The notes beneath the pieces are model-generated. The model worked only from the letters and a program-made list of their open reading frames with translations, was not told the origin of the DNA and searched no databases. A program made the position numbers and the translations under genes. Of a stretch of DNA of 64,000 bases, positions 1 through 10,700 are shown piece by piece (position 1 is the first letter of the stretch; every line of letters begins with the position of its first letter). The DNA comes from an uncultured Lachnospiraceae bacterium. Its GTDB lineage: Bacteria > Bacillota > Clostridia > Lachnospirales > Lachnospiraceae. The DNA is taken from assembly GCA_947627365.1 (NCBI GenBank), contig CANQVT010000004.1, positions 1 to 64,000 on the forward strand, read 5' to 3'.

Positions 1-76
1 CTTCGGCTATATCCTTCCCACTACCGGGCGAATTCGGGACTTTCACCCGTTAGAAACGTGCGCCGCCGGGCGCACT

Positions 77-178
77 AAAGTAAAACCTCCTGGACAGCAT
101 TCCGTCCAAGAGGTTTTCTTTTATCGACTCTTTCCGTTAATAACAGGTACATTCTGCTTTGCCATTTTCTCTGTTATA
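77..178. repeat. Degenerate copy of the 3' end plus terminator hairpin of the 2014-2883 gene (second copy about 1964-2070)
   Basis: Both copies share GTCCAAGAGGTTTTCTTTTATCG.CTCTTTCC...ATAACAGGTACATTCTGCTTTGCCATTTT; minus-strand reading ends EKMAKQNVPV..GKSR*. Confidence 0.8.
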
Positions 179-337
179 AAAATTAGCTGAAGCCGAATTA
201 AGAGGATTTTTGTTTTACATACAATCAATATCCATTATGGAATCCGTTGCACCAATGCACTGTAACTGAACTGGCATAAAGACTTTTAATATTGCCGTCA
301 AAGAAATTTCAACCATAACCATATTGCGCACAAATAA

Positions 338-853
338 CTATAACTTTCCTAGCTTTTCTAAGAATACAACATAAAACTCTCTTTCTTTCATAAGAGCTTG
401 CTGCACTTCAATACTTTTTTTAGTATTTGGTTCTAGCGGATGATCCAAGTTATACAATGCTTGCTTTGTTGCTTGAATGGCAGATTCCACGCTATTTCCT
501 AAAATATCCGAACTATTTGATTTGCCATTGTAGTCATTAACAATCCTCTGAACTATCATCTGCGAAATATGGTTATACATTCCCGTATGAGATATTCCCA
601 ATCCATTAGCACCCACTTGTCTAGCGCTTTCTATCCATGCATCTTTTACACATTGTGGTGCATTTGGTCCGACAATATCAAATGCCTTTTCGTCATAATT
701 GATTTCCGGTATGCCTTGATCCTTCTGCGTATTTACCACTTTCATAAATTGAGGCGTTTTAGTGTCCTTGCTTACTGATGAATATGATATATTATTTTGC
801 TTGTAATCCACACTAACTTGCATCATTCCACATTCTTTCTCCTTAATACACAT
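338..853 (-). CDS. hypothetical protein (171 aa), cargo
   Basis: Intact ORF in AT-rich cargo between the duplicated gene ends. Confidence 0.5.
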   Translation of the reverse strand: MCIKEKECGMMQVSVDYKQNNISYSSVSKDTKTPQFMKVVNTQKDQGIPEINYDEKAFDIVGPNAPQCVKDAWIESARQVGANGLGISHTGMYNHISQMIVQRIVNDYNGKSNSSDILGNSVESAIQATKQALYNLDHPLEPNTKKSIEVQQALMKEREFYVVFLEKLGKL

Positions 854-995
854 AAAACCTAATGTTCATTGTATTCCACGGTAAATTGGCAGAAGTAGAA
901 TTTGCTGTAAATGTTCCTATCTCATATTCGCTTCCTTCATATGTCCAAAGACACGCATATCCATCAATAATACTATCATTATTAAAATCTAATGC

Positions 996-1397
996 CTAGG
1001 TATCGGTCAATGTCATATTCATATTATTAAAATATGCAAACCTTGTCTTAGCATATCCAACTTCGATTGTGATAGCCTGAAACCAAGTTCCACCGTGATC
1101 CAACTTAGAACCTACCTGTGCAGTGGTCGATGAATGATCAATCATCTCTGTTCCCGCTTTTTCTGAGTTGATTTCATAAAGATAGAACTGTGTCAGTGCC
1201 GGAGCCGATGGGATAAGCATAATATCAGAATCCTCTACATTGAAAATGTACTGAGAAAACTCTTCCAGATTTGTTTCAGATAAACTCTCCCATTTTTTAG
1301 GCTGTTCATTTTCTGCCGCCAAAGTACTCACACTTGTTCCCATTAACATCGCTGTTGCTAATACAAATGCCATAATTCTTTTAAATGCTTTGCTCAT
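996..1397 (-). CDS. small secreted protein with N-terminal signal peptide
   Basis: N-terminus MSKAFKRIMAFVLATAMLMGTSVSTLAAE. Confidence 0.55.
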   Translation of the reverse strand: MSKAFKRIMAFVLATAMLMGTSVSTLAAENEQPKKWESLSETNLEEFSQYIFNVEDSDIMLIPSAPALTQFYLYEINSEKAGTEMIDHSSTTAQVGSKLDHGGTWFQAITIEVGYAKTRFAYFNNMNMTLTDT

Positions 1398-1566
1398 TTT
1401 AATTTCTCCTTATTGTTTTTATTTAACATGGTTTATCCGATCATTTTGTTGCTTTTAGATATAGTTTCATCCCCTTCTCAGATTAGGCACAAAACATATA
1501 GAATAACCCATTGCTATCCATACTCCTGTTGTCAGAATATCAATATATAAAAATGCAGGCAATATG

Positions 1567-1724
1567 CATTGCAGAAAATGGTTTCATATTGCAGAGAATA
1601 ACTTAGCCATTCTCTACAAATTTCAAAATAACTCAAATATGGTTTGATTATATATCTATTAGCGGCTAAAAATAATGACATCATAATATGCATTGCAGAT
1701 AATGACCTTGTATTGCAGAAAATG
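1567..1724. repeat. Iterated motif ATTGCAGA[AGT]AAT, four copies as two pairs
   Basis: Copies start at 1567, 1587, 1691 and 1711; each pair is spaced 20 bp. Confidence 0.6.
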
Positions 1725-1971
1725 ACCAAACTTTTGTGGTTCAACTGCAAACACTACAGAAAATAGCGAAAAATACAGGAGTTGCTACCACCATTCACGC
1801 TGAATATCTTTCCTATGATGCTGCAAATGATTTAGTAAATTCAGCAGATTTAATATTCAGTGGAAGCCTTTTGAATGTGACACAGGTAATATATGATCTG
1901 AACGCCCCGGAAGCATATGAAGAAAACACCGGTAAAATTACCTTATCATAAATTTTCTTTAAAAAGTAAAA

Positions 1972-2008
1972 AACCTCTTGGACAAAACATCATCCCGTCC
2001 AAGAGGTT
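1972..2008. terminator. Hairpin AACCTCTTGGAC / GTCCAAGAGGTT followed by T-rich tract
   Basis: 12-bp perfect inverted repeat (1972-1983, 1997-2008); near-copy at 84-115. Confidence 0.75.
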
Positions 2009-2013
2009 TTCTT

Positions 2014-2883
2014 TTATCGGCTCTTTCCACTCATAACAGGTACATTCTGCTTTGCCATTTTTTCTGTCATTGCTTGCGTTATCTGTTGTTCGTATGCCTC
2101 AAAGACCTCCGATCCATACTGAAAGGCAGGCTCCGCCACCGTCATATTTGCTGACGGATTGATAACCTCCGCCTCCACACGCTCCATCTTCTGTACGGCT
2201 TGATCCCTCTGTTGTTGCTGATCCTGCGTCAAACGCTGTATCTGATTGAGCGCCGCCTCCGCATAGTTTATCACTCCCGACAACAGTTTCCGCTTTGCCA
2301 TTAACGGTTTCTTAAGCAGTTCCGTTTTAGAAAATTTCTTCTCCCCATACTTCTTTTCCGGCTTTCCGGCGAAAACTCTCAGGGTATTTGACGCCTTCTG
2401 GAACGCCTCACGCATACCCTTTCCCAGTGCATCTATCCTGTCAAGGCTCCTGTCTACCTCCGTTATGCTCTCTTTCACATTCTGACGGATCTTCTCCAGC
2501 TTATCCCTAATGCCTGTAAATTCAGACATTTTATTTAAGGCGGCTTTACCTTTCTGCTTGGCCTCCGCCACGATTTCCGCCGCCTTTTCCTTAAACTCCG
2601 TTTTGACTTCAAACAACTGCTGTTTTATCTTCTGGCACTGTTGCTCCAAATTGTCAATCGTTTTTGTCAGGGTTTCTTTCAGTGACTTGCGCTGCCTTTT
2701 CGCCTCCATCTCCGCAAGCTGCTTTCTCATACCTGCAAGTTCCTCAATGACCGCATCCATTTTTCTCTCCATACCCTGAATATATGCCGCCATTTTACCC
2801 ACATTGTTAGCCGCCTCTTTCTGCTGATTTTTGTTTAACAATTCAATCAGTTCCTGCACAACTTGATCATTCGTCAGCTCCAT
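2014..2883 (-). CDS. ICE-associated coiled-coil protein (DUF6674-like)
   Basis: N-terminus QVVQELIELL and coiled-coil; position in ICE module. Confidence 0.6.
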   Translation of the reverse strand: MELTNDQVVQELIELLNKNQQKEAANNVGKMAAYIQGMERKMDAVIEELAGMRKQLAEMEAKRQRKSLKETLTKTIDNLEQQCQKIKQQLFEVKTEFKEKAAEIVAEAKQKGKAALNKMSEFTGIRDKLEKIRQNVKESITEVDRSLDRIDALGKGMREAFQKASNTLRVFAGKPEKKYGEKKFSKTELLKKPLMAKRKLLSGVINYAEAALNQIQRLTQDQQQQRDQAVQKMERVEAEVINPSANMTVAEPAFQYGSEVFEAYEQQITQAMTEKMAKQNVPVMSGKSR

Positions 2884-2936
2884 AACTGCCTCCTTTCTCC
2901 ACGGGGCTAAATGCCCCGTGAAATCTTAATATCGAA

Positions 2937-3617
2937 TTAGCGGAAAGGAAGCTCCTGATCCCACTGTCTGTTCTCCGCTACCATACTGCTCTGTTCCATA
3001 GCCCTCTCCCTGCCCTCGTTCAGTGCCTGCTCCTTTTCCTGCTGATAGCACTCCAGAAGTCTGTCATTTAGCTTTTCACGGAACTCCTTTGTAACAGGAT
3101 AGCAGATGTCACGGTAAACCGGCTTATCGCCTTTACCGTTTACCATGTGGGAGGGCATAGATACAAAATCCTTTTCCTTGCCCCTCAAAATGCTTATATT
3201 GCCTACCACAAAGCTGTCCTCAAAGTAAATGCGACCAAGTCCTAAGATATTGCTGCCCTCTCTCTCATAAGGAGTGACCTTGACCTCAAACTCCGGCTCC
3301 TGCGGACTTTCCACTTCCATCTTTACCTCCGCCTTGCCAGTCTGCTCCATCTCCGCATACAGATCAAGGATAGCTCCGTACAATTCCTCACGGAACTCCT
3401 TTGTAATAGGATTGCAGATGTCCTTATATACGGTTTCGTTATGCTCTGTCCTCTCCTTGCTCGCAAAGGAAGGCATTGAGATAAAAGGCTGGTCATCCTT
3501 TCCCTCCAGAACCGCTATATTGTTGATCTTGAACACGCCTCCGAGAACAACAGTAGCAAATGCCCGCACCTTCTTTTCCGCATTGCTGACTGCGTTCAAC
3601 TGAATTGAATAATCCAT
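2937..3617 (-). CDS. Tandem SpoVG-domain protein
   Basis: Two copies of (V..G.F.I..I.VL.G....F..MPS....D....KDIC.PITKEFRE). Confidence 0.75.
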   Translation of the reverse strand: MDYSIQLNAVSNAEKKVRAFATVVLGGVFKINNIAVLEGKDDQPFISMPSFASKERTEHNETVYKDICNPITKEFREELYGAILDLYAEMEQTGKAEVKMEVESPQEPEFEVKVTPYEREGSNILGLGRIYFEDSFVVGNISILRGKEKDFVSMPSHMVNGKGDKPVYRDICYPVTKEFREKLNDRLLECYQQEKEQALNEGRERAMEQSSMVAENRQWDQELPFR

Positions 3618-3708
3618 AACTTTCCTCTCTTTCCGCCTGTTTCTCAGGCAATCACATTTTTAATGGTTTCTTATCTGAAATGTCCCGGCTTAGCTGTCAA
3701 GGACATAT

Positions 3709-4125
3709 TCATTCATCACTGTCTGCCTCAGTCTCCGGCAGACAGATAAAACAGGATAACTGTTCTATGCGCTCCATATCCATTTTCCCACGCAGGAAAT
3801 TAGCCAGCGTCAGCACAAATCCGTCCTGCTCATAGTAGAGCCAGTCTCCCTCTTTGGTTTCCTCTCCCGCTTCAGCCACAATGGAAATGGCACAGTCCGG
3901 AAGGTACATCTGCTCTGCTTCGTCATAGTTACAGAACACGCCTTCATGCAGATTTAATCCAAGCTCCGGTATCTGCACCCACCATCCGCTTATCACAATC
4001 TGATAATCTTCCTCGCTTTCCATCACATCATCCGCCACTTCGGAAAAGTCCATTTCCCCTATAATTTCCTCTACCTCTACCAAACGGTATGCTTTTTTCA
4101 TTCCTCCATTCCTTTCCACTGGCAT
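3709..4125 (-). CDS. hypothetical ICE protein (LPD28-like)
   Basis: Acidic ORF in conserved ICE context. Confidence 0.45.
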   Translation of the reverse strand: MPVERNGGMKKAYRLVEVEEIIGEMDFSEVADDVMESEEDYQIVISGWWVQIPELGLNLHEGVFCNYDEAEQMYLPDCAISIVAEAGEETKEGDWLYYEQDGFVLTLANFLRGKMDMERIEQLSCFICLPETEADSDE

Positions 4126-4712
4126 CTCACGATCAGCCGCATAGTGCCGCTGTTTTCACAGGTTAAAAGCGTTAGCTCCCTCTCCTGCCCCTGATCCTTG
4201 ACGGAGTTTTCATACGGTCCTACTACCTCAGATTCGCTCACTTCATAGAGATACACTCTGCCCTCATGATCTGTCAGTTTTACTACATCTCCTTGCTGCA
4301 GCTGGTTAAGATACTTAAAATAAGTCCCGTATCTGCTGCCCCGATGTCCGGCTAGAACACAGTTTCCCGTCTCTCCGATACCCGCCGTTCCCGGTATATG
4401 ACCGATTCCCACGCTAAGCTCTGCGCTTCCTGCGCCCTCCACAACGGGATATTTCAGGTCTAAAGCTTCCATCTCAACAATTCCCATAACATCACCCGTC
4501 TGAAAAGAGGCAGCTGTTTTTTCATCGGTGCCGGTTTCCCCGTCACTGGTCTTTACTTTTCCCTTATCGCCGCTATCCTCCACGATGGTCTGTTCGATTT
4601 CCTTTATAAGCCGATCCGTCCTGTCTCTCCCACAGAAGGAATAAATAAGCGGAACCGACATAACAGCCAGTCCCGCAGCGATACATATTGCCGCCATGAT
4701 CTTTCTTTTCAT
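4098..4712 (-). CDS. Sortase family protein
   Basis: N-terminal [17 protein letters not shown] and catalytic LTLLTC...R motif. Confidence 0.85.
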   Translation of the reverse strand: MKRKIMAAICIAAGLAVMSVPLIYSFCGRDRTDRLIKEIEQTIVEDSGDKGKVKTSDGETGTDEKTAASFQTGDVMGIVEMEALDLKYPVVEGAGSAELSVGIGHIPGTAGIGETGNCVLAGHRGSRYGTYFKYLNQLQQGDVVKLTDHEGRVYLYEVSESEVVGPYENSVKDQGQERELTLLTCENSGTMRLIVRCQWKGMEE

Positions 4713-7700
4713 CTGCTCTCCTTCCCATTTGGTACTGTCATGTAACCCCTTGTCTGCTCTGCCACCATACTCTGACCTGAAATGGCATTTTCGTCCAAGT
4801 CCACATCCGGCGTGGCACTGTTCTCCAAGTCAAGCTCCACATTCAACTCATTCAGGCGGTCAATCTTCTCGTTTAACTCCTGTTCCTGCGCAAATGGCTT
4901 GTCATATTCCAACTTAGACTGCTCCATATCACGCTGATACTGAGTGATCCGCTCCTCCAGCACCGCCTTATTCTGCTCGATACCACCCAACAGGTTCTCC
5001 AGCTTTACCATATTGCCTACCGGACTTGCAGACAGCTCAACTTTATAATCTGTCCTGCCCCTGAGTATAAGGTAATGCATCCCGATATGGTTCTTCTCCA
5101 CAAGCAGTTCAAAACCTTTAAATTCCCCGATATGCGTTGTTTCGCCCTTGCTGCACTTGCTGACTGCTTCAAGCATCACCGTACCGCCATCGGTCCGTTC
5201 CGTAAACCTCGCTTTGCCGATGGTAATTGCAAAATCAGGCTCCGTGAGCAGTGATTGCTCCGCCGTTTTTGTATCTGCCTCAACACAGGCAAGCTTTTCC
5301 TGTGCCGCCGCTATCTGTTTTGGATAACGGATCATAAAGTTATCCTCCAGATTGTACCGCTGTCTGTCATAGGTGCTTTTTAGCAGTTTAAGCCTCTGCA
5401 CATCATTTTCAAGCTCCATTTTCTCCTTGATTAAGGGGTTTCCGGTCGCTACCGCCTTGATCTCCGCATAGGACAGGGTAGCCTCGTCAATGTCCTCACA
5501 GGTACGGGAGACTGCCTTGCTCGTCATGATCTGACTGATAAACCTCTGCTTATTCTCAATAATGCTCCAACTGTATGCATCGAAGGTTCCTTGCGTCACA
5601 TATCGGTAAACAGCAATCTCATCATTCTCATTTCCCTGACGTATCCCACGCCCCTCCCTCTGCTCAATGCAGGACGGCTTCCACGGGCAGTCAATATGGT
5701 GCATTGCCGTAAGATGCGTCTGCACATTGACGCCGGTTCCGCACTTGTCCGTTGAACCGATCAGGATCTTTTTCTTACCGGTCCGCATTTCTTTGAACAG
5801 GTCATCCCTCTGTGCATCCGTTTTGGCATCGTGGATAAAAGCAATCTCATTCGCAGGTATCCCGGCTTTCACAAGCTGCGTCTTAACATAGTTATACACA
5901 TCGAACTCGCATTCTCCGCTCCTTAATTTGTCCTCCCAGTCCCCGCTCCAAATGGTTTTAGGTGTTCCAATGTCCGAAAAAACAAGCTGGCATCCGATTT
6001 TGCCGTCTTTATTGCCCGCAAAATACTCTGCTGCCACATTTTCAACCACCTTGTTCAGTTTGCTGTCGGAATTGTTTGGCGCATCCGGTATCAGCAGCCT
6101 TGCATCTGTTCCCAAAAGCCTTGCCTCATGTGTGATTTTCAGGAAGTTGTCAACGCTCGGATCAACATTTCCGCTGCGGATTGCCTCCGCCCTGGTCACA
6201 AATTCCTCCATAACCTGTTTCACGAACCAATCCGGCTCACTCTTTACGATGACAGGCTTTCCCTCCCGCAGCTTTGGCACCGGAAGTTCGATCATATCAC
6301 TTGTCACGACATCCGCCATTTCCTTAAAAGTGTTCATAAGTTCCGGTACATTGGTAAACTTGTTGAAACGGCTCTTGAATCGGAAACCGTTTCCTTCCAC
6401 CGTAAGCTCCAGTGCCGTAGTGACCTCCCCGAAGTTAGTAGCCCAAGAGTCAAAGTGGTAAATTCCCATGCGCTCTAAGGTATCCTTTTGGAGATACTTC
6501 TGCATGACATACATCTCGCACATAGTATTCGAGATCGGTGTACCCGTTGCAAACACAATCCCTCTGCCATCGTTGATCTGAGAAATATACTGGCATTTGA
6601 GCTGCATATCCGTAGCCTTCTTTGAGCCGGAGCTGGATATTCCCGATACATTGTTGATCTTGGAAAATATAGCAAGGTTTTTAAACATATGCGCCTCGTC
6701 CACCATGATGGAATCAATGCCCAGTTCCTCAAATGTGATCAGGTCATCCTTTCTGCTTTCGTCTGACAGTTCTTTCAGCTCAGCCTCCAGCTTTTTCTTC
6801 TGCGCCTCCATCTGCTTGATTGTCCACTGCTCTCCCTTTTCTTCCTTTATCTCTTCAATCGCAGCCGTCATCTCTGCTATCTGTTCGCTAAGCATATGCT
6901 CTTTCCGCTCCTGAGAGATCGGGATCTTCTCAAACTGGGAGTGGGACATAATGATACAGTCATAATCCCCTGTTGCTATCCTTGACACAAACTGCTTTCT
7001 CCGGCTCTTTTCAAAATCACGCTCTGTTGCCACCAGAATGTTTGCGGAAGGATACAAACGCATAAATTCGCCCGCTGTCTGCCCGATCAGAGATTTTGGC
7101 ACTACAATAACATTCTTGTTGGAAAGACCAAGACGCTTCTGCTCCATGCACGCAGCCATCATTGTAAAAGTCTTTCCGGCGCCGACACAGTGGGCAAGCA
7201 GCGTATTTCCGCCGAGAAGTATCCTTGCTATCGCATTCTTCTGGTGATCCCGCAGCTTTATTTCAGGGTTCATTCCGGGAAATGTCAGATGGGAGCCGTC
7301 ATACTCACGCAGACGGATATTGTTAAAGGTTTCATTATAATACTGCACATACTTCTGGCGCCGCTCTACATCCTTGAATATCCAGTTCTTAAACGCCTCT
7401 TTCATCTGGTTCTGCTTTTCCCTTGCGAGCATAGTCTCATTCTTGTTTATGACATAGTGTACCTTTCCGTCAGGTTCCTCTACCCTGTCACGTATCGTAA
7501 CTGTCCGCAGGTTCAGGGTTTCCTCTAAAATAGAATAGGCATCCATGCGCTTTGTTCCGTAGGTTTCCGTAGCGGCAATGGAATAATTGTCAAGCCGCTT
7601 ATTTTCTACAAACCAGTTCATACCATAGGGATTAAGCTTCACCTGTATGCCCGAACTGTAATACTGGCTTCTGACTGCTCTTGCCCTCCTCGGTGTTTCC

Positions 7701-10700
7701 AGAAGTTCATAGATAAATGCCTCATAATCCTCCGGATCGATCCATGTCATACCGATGCGCATATCTATCTCTGTGGCGTCAAGGTCTTTGGGCTGTACCT
7801 TTTCCAGTGCCTCCACATTGCCAGAAAACAGATCTCCGTTTTCCTCCGCATATGCCTTTGCAATCCGCAGCTTATCCCTCACACAGCCTGAAAGATATTC
7901 ATCCGCCGTTTTCCAGCCTGCATTGAAGTTGTTCTCGTTGTACTCCGTTGGATCAAGGAAGATAAGTCCCTCAAGTTCCTGTACCAGAAGTGACCGCTTT
8001 AGCTCTGCCTCCGCATCAGCGGAGAGCGTACTTCCCTCCGGCAGCTGCTCTAACGCCTGTTTCATGTCCGGCTCATACAGACTGAGCATAAAAGGAATGT
8101 TGACTCTGCCGTACTCATTGACGGAGATATTGAGCGCCTCAACCGCTGTCTCCACTCTGTCATTTTGTGACTTTGGTCGGATTGTCTGCTTATAGAACAT
8201 ATCCGCCTTTTCCACTCTGCCATCCTCGTCCACCACTTCAAGGGAACATAAAAGCGGGTAGTCCGCATCGTCACGGAATGCCCGCATATTGCTCTGCCCT
8301 GTCAGATAACCGTATTTCTTCACATAGGCATCATATTTATCATTTAATAACTTCTGTTGGTACTTTAATTCCTCCTCGCTGCACCCTTCCGTCTGGATAA
8401 AGATAAGCTGTCGGGTGACATTCCTGATTTCATCCATGTACCGTATCCTCTCCTCCATATTTGCCGACACCTCCTTGCGGTACATTTTGGAGTTGTCACG
8501 GTAATAGAGTTTTCCGTTCACAAAGGCATAGGTATAATTCTTCACATCAGGATCGGCATCTATCATATCAAGGGAGCTTTCCCCTTCCTCTAAGATTTCC
8601 TCTGCCTGCGTGATCTGCCCCTCCAGCCTGTCCACAGCCTCATGAAGTGCCGCCTTCAGGTCGAAGCTTTCGTCACTATTGATACAGCTTGTATATTTGC
8701 TCTCATTGCCGAACATCCTGTCATCATATTCCATATGCCCCAGCATCATCTCAGGGTGTTCCACAAAGTAGGAATTGACCGCTATCCCGTCCTCCGTCCT
8801 GCCTAAATGCACCCAGTCCGGCTCCGTAACAATCTTTCTGTCACGCTTCTGCAGGAATATGATGTCACTCGTAACTTCCGTTCCCGCACTGTCACGGAAA
8901 GCAGTGTTTGGCAGCCTCACAGCACCTATAAACTCCGCACGTTCCGCAAGATATTTGCGGACCGCAGGATTCGCCTTATCCAGTGTGCCCTTGCTCGTGA
9001 TAAATGCCACTATGCCGCCCGGTCTGACCTTATCCAGTGTTTTTGCAAAAAAATAATCGTGGATACGGAAGTTGTACTTTGCATACTTAGGATCATAGAG
9101 CTTATAGTCCCCGAATGGGACATTGCCCACCGCAATATCAAAAAAGTTATCCGGAAACTGCTTTTCTTCATAACCCCGAATTGCAATTTCCGCCTTTGGA
9201 TAGAGCAGCTTTGCGATTCTTCCTGAAATATCATCCTTTTCCACGCCGTAGAGTCTGCTGCCCGCCATACTCTCAGGCAGCGTACCGAAGAAATGCCCGA
9301 TACCCATTGCCGGCTCCAGAATACTCCCGCCCTGAAAGCCAAGCTTTTCCAGAGCCTCATACACCGCCTCAGTAATCACGGGATCGGTATAAAACGCCGT
9401 GTTCACGGAATCCCTTGCTTCTTCGTATTCAAATGTGGAGAGTAAGCCTTTCAGTTCCTCATATTCTTTTTCCCAGCTTTCGTTATTGGCGTCAAAGGCT
9501 TGCGGTATACCGCCCCAGCCCACATATCTTGTAAGTATCTTCTGTTCTTCCCTCGTTGCCGACCGTCCCTCATACTCTATCTGTTTTAACAGCCGGATTG
9601 CCTCGATGTTCCACCGATACCTTATCTTTGGACCGCCCTTTGGCAGTTCGCCAGCCGACAGACGGAAATTCCCTGTGTCCCGTTTTGCTTTCAGATTGTC
9701 CAGTGCATCCGAAAACTGTTTCTCTAAAGCGGACTTTTTTTCATAAGGCTTTTCCGAGAACTCTTTTACATAGGCATCCTGACGCTTTTTCTCCGTAAAT
9801 ATGCCTGCCTGTATCAGATATTCCATCACGGAATAAATCTGTTCATAGGTTACGGACACCTGCTTTCTTTCTTCCCCCTGACCTTTATAATCTACCAGAA
9901 AGGAATCCCTGCTCTGTGTATACTCTATCAGCCCATGCGCATTAGCATGGTAGGATTTCTTCTCGTCCTTATCGGCATATTGGTTTATGGTGTGTTTTAG
10001 GAAATGCAGCTTGTTTTCTTTTGACAGACTGCTCTCATGCACCATCTGGAGAAATGATTGAAATGGTGCGATAGCGGAGCAAGCCTGTAGGTAAATCTCC
10101 AGCGCCTCCCTCAGATCGTTTTCCATTTCCTCGACCTGTTTTAGCGCCTCCGGAAATGTACCCTTTTTCCCCTGAGAGGCGGCCGGCTCTGCCTGACCGG
10201 AAAGACTGCTCTCTGCCTCATTTGTCTTGATTTTCCCCTGCTCCTGCACAGGCATTTCCACCGCCGGCAGCTCAATAGCCGTAAAGTTGGGTTCCGTCGC
10301 CATTTTCCGTTTGTAGTCATGGTAGATCTCCATAAACCACGGCATAGCGGTAAAAGACTGAGGGTTTTCTTTAAAACGCTCAAACTCGCCCTCGCTCAGA
10401 TAGTCATTTTCCTCGATCATATGGAGGATAAGGGCAGCGCAATATTTATAATCTGCACGTTTTTCTTCCCTCGTGCCGTCTGCCTCTGCATAGGACACGA
10501 TGATCCCTTCGCTGTCCCTTGTGATAATGGCATCCCCATAAGGACCGCTTATTGTATGGGACATTGCAAATTCTTCCCGTTCTTCCCCGTACACCTTTGC
10601 AAGAAACTCAGCCTTAGACTCCAGAGGGAGATTAGTGGTAAAAATGTCATACAACAGAGTTTTTACGGATATATACTGAATTTCCTCATTAAAATACTTT

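Noticed and set aside
1-76. Possible structured element at the window start (GGGCGAATTCGGGACTTTCACCC...)
   Set aside because: Truncated by the window edge; too little sequence to classify.
1736-1951. 71-aa plus-strand ORF as a functional gene
   Set aside because: Short, GTG start, no clear SD; more likely a gene remnant.
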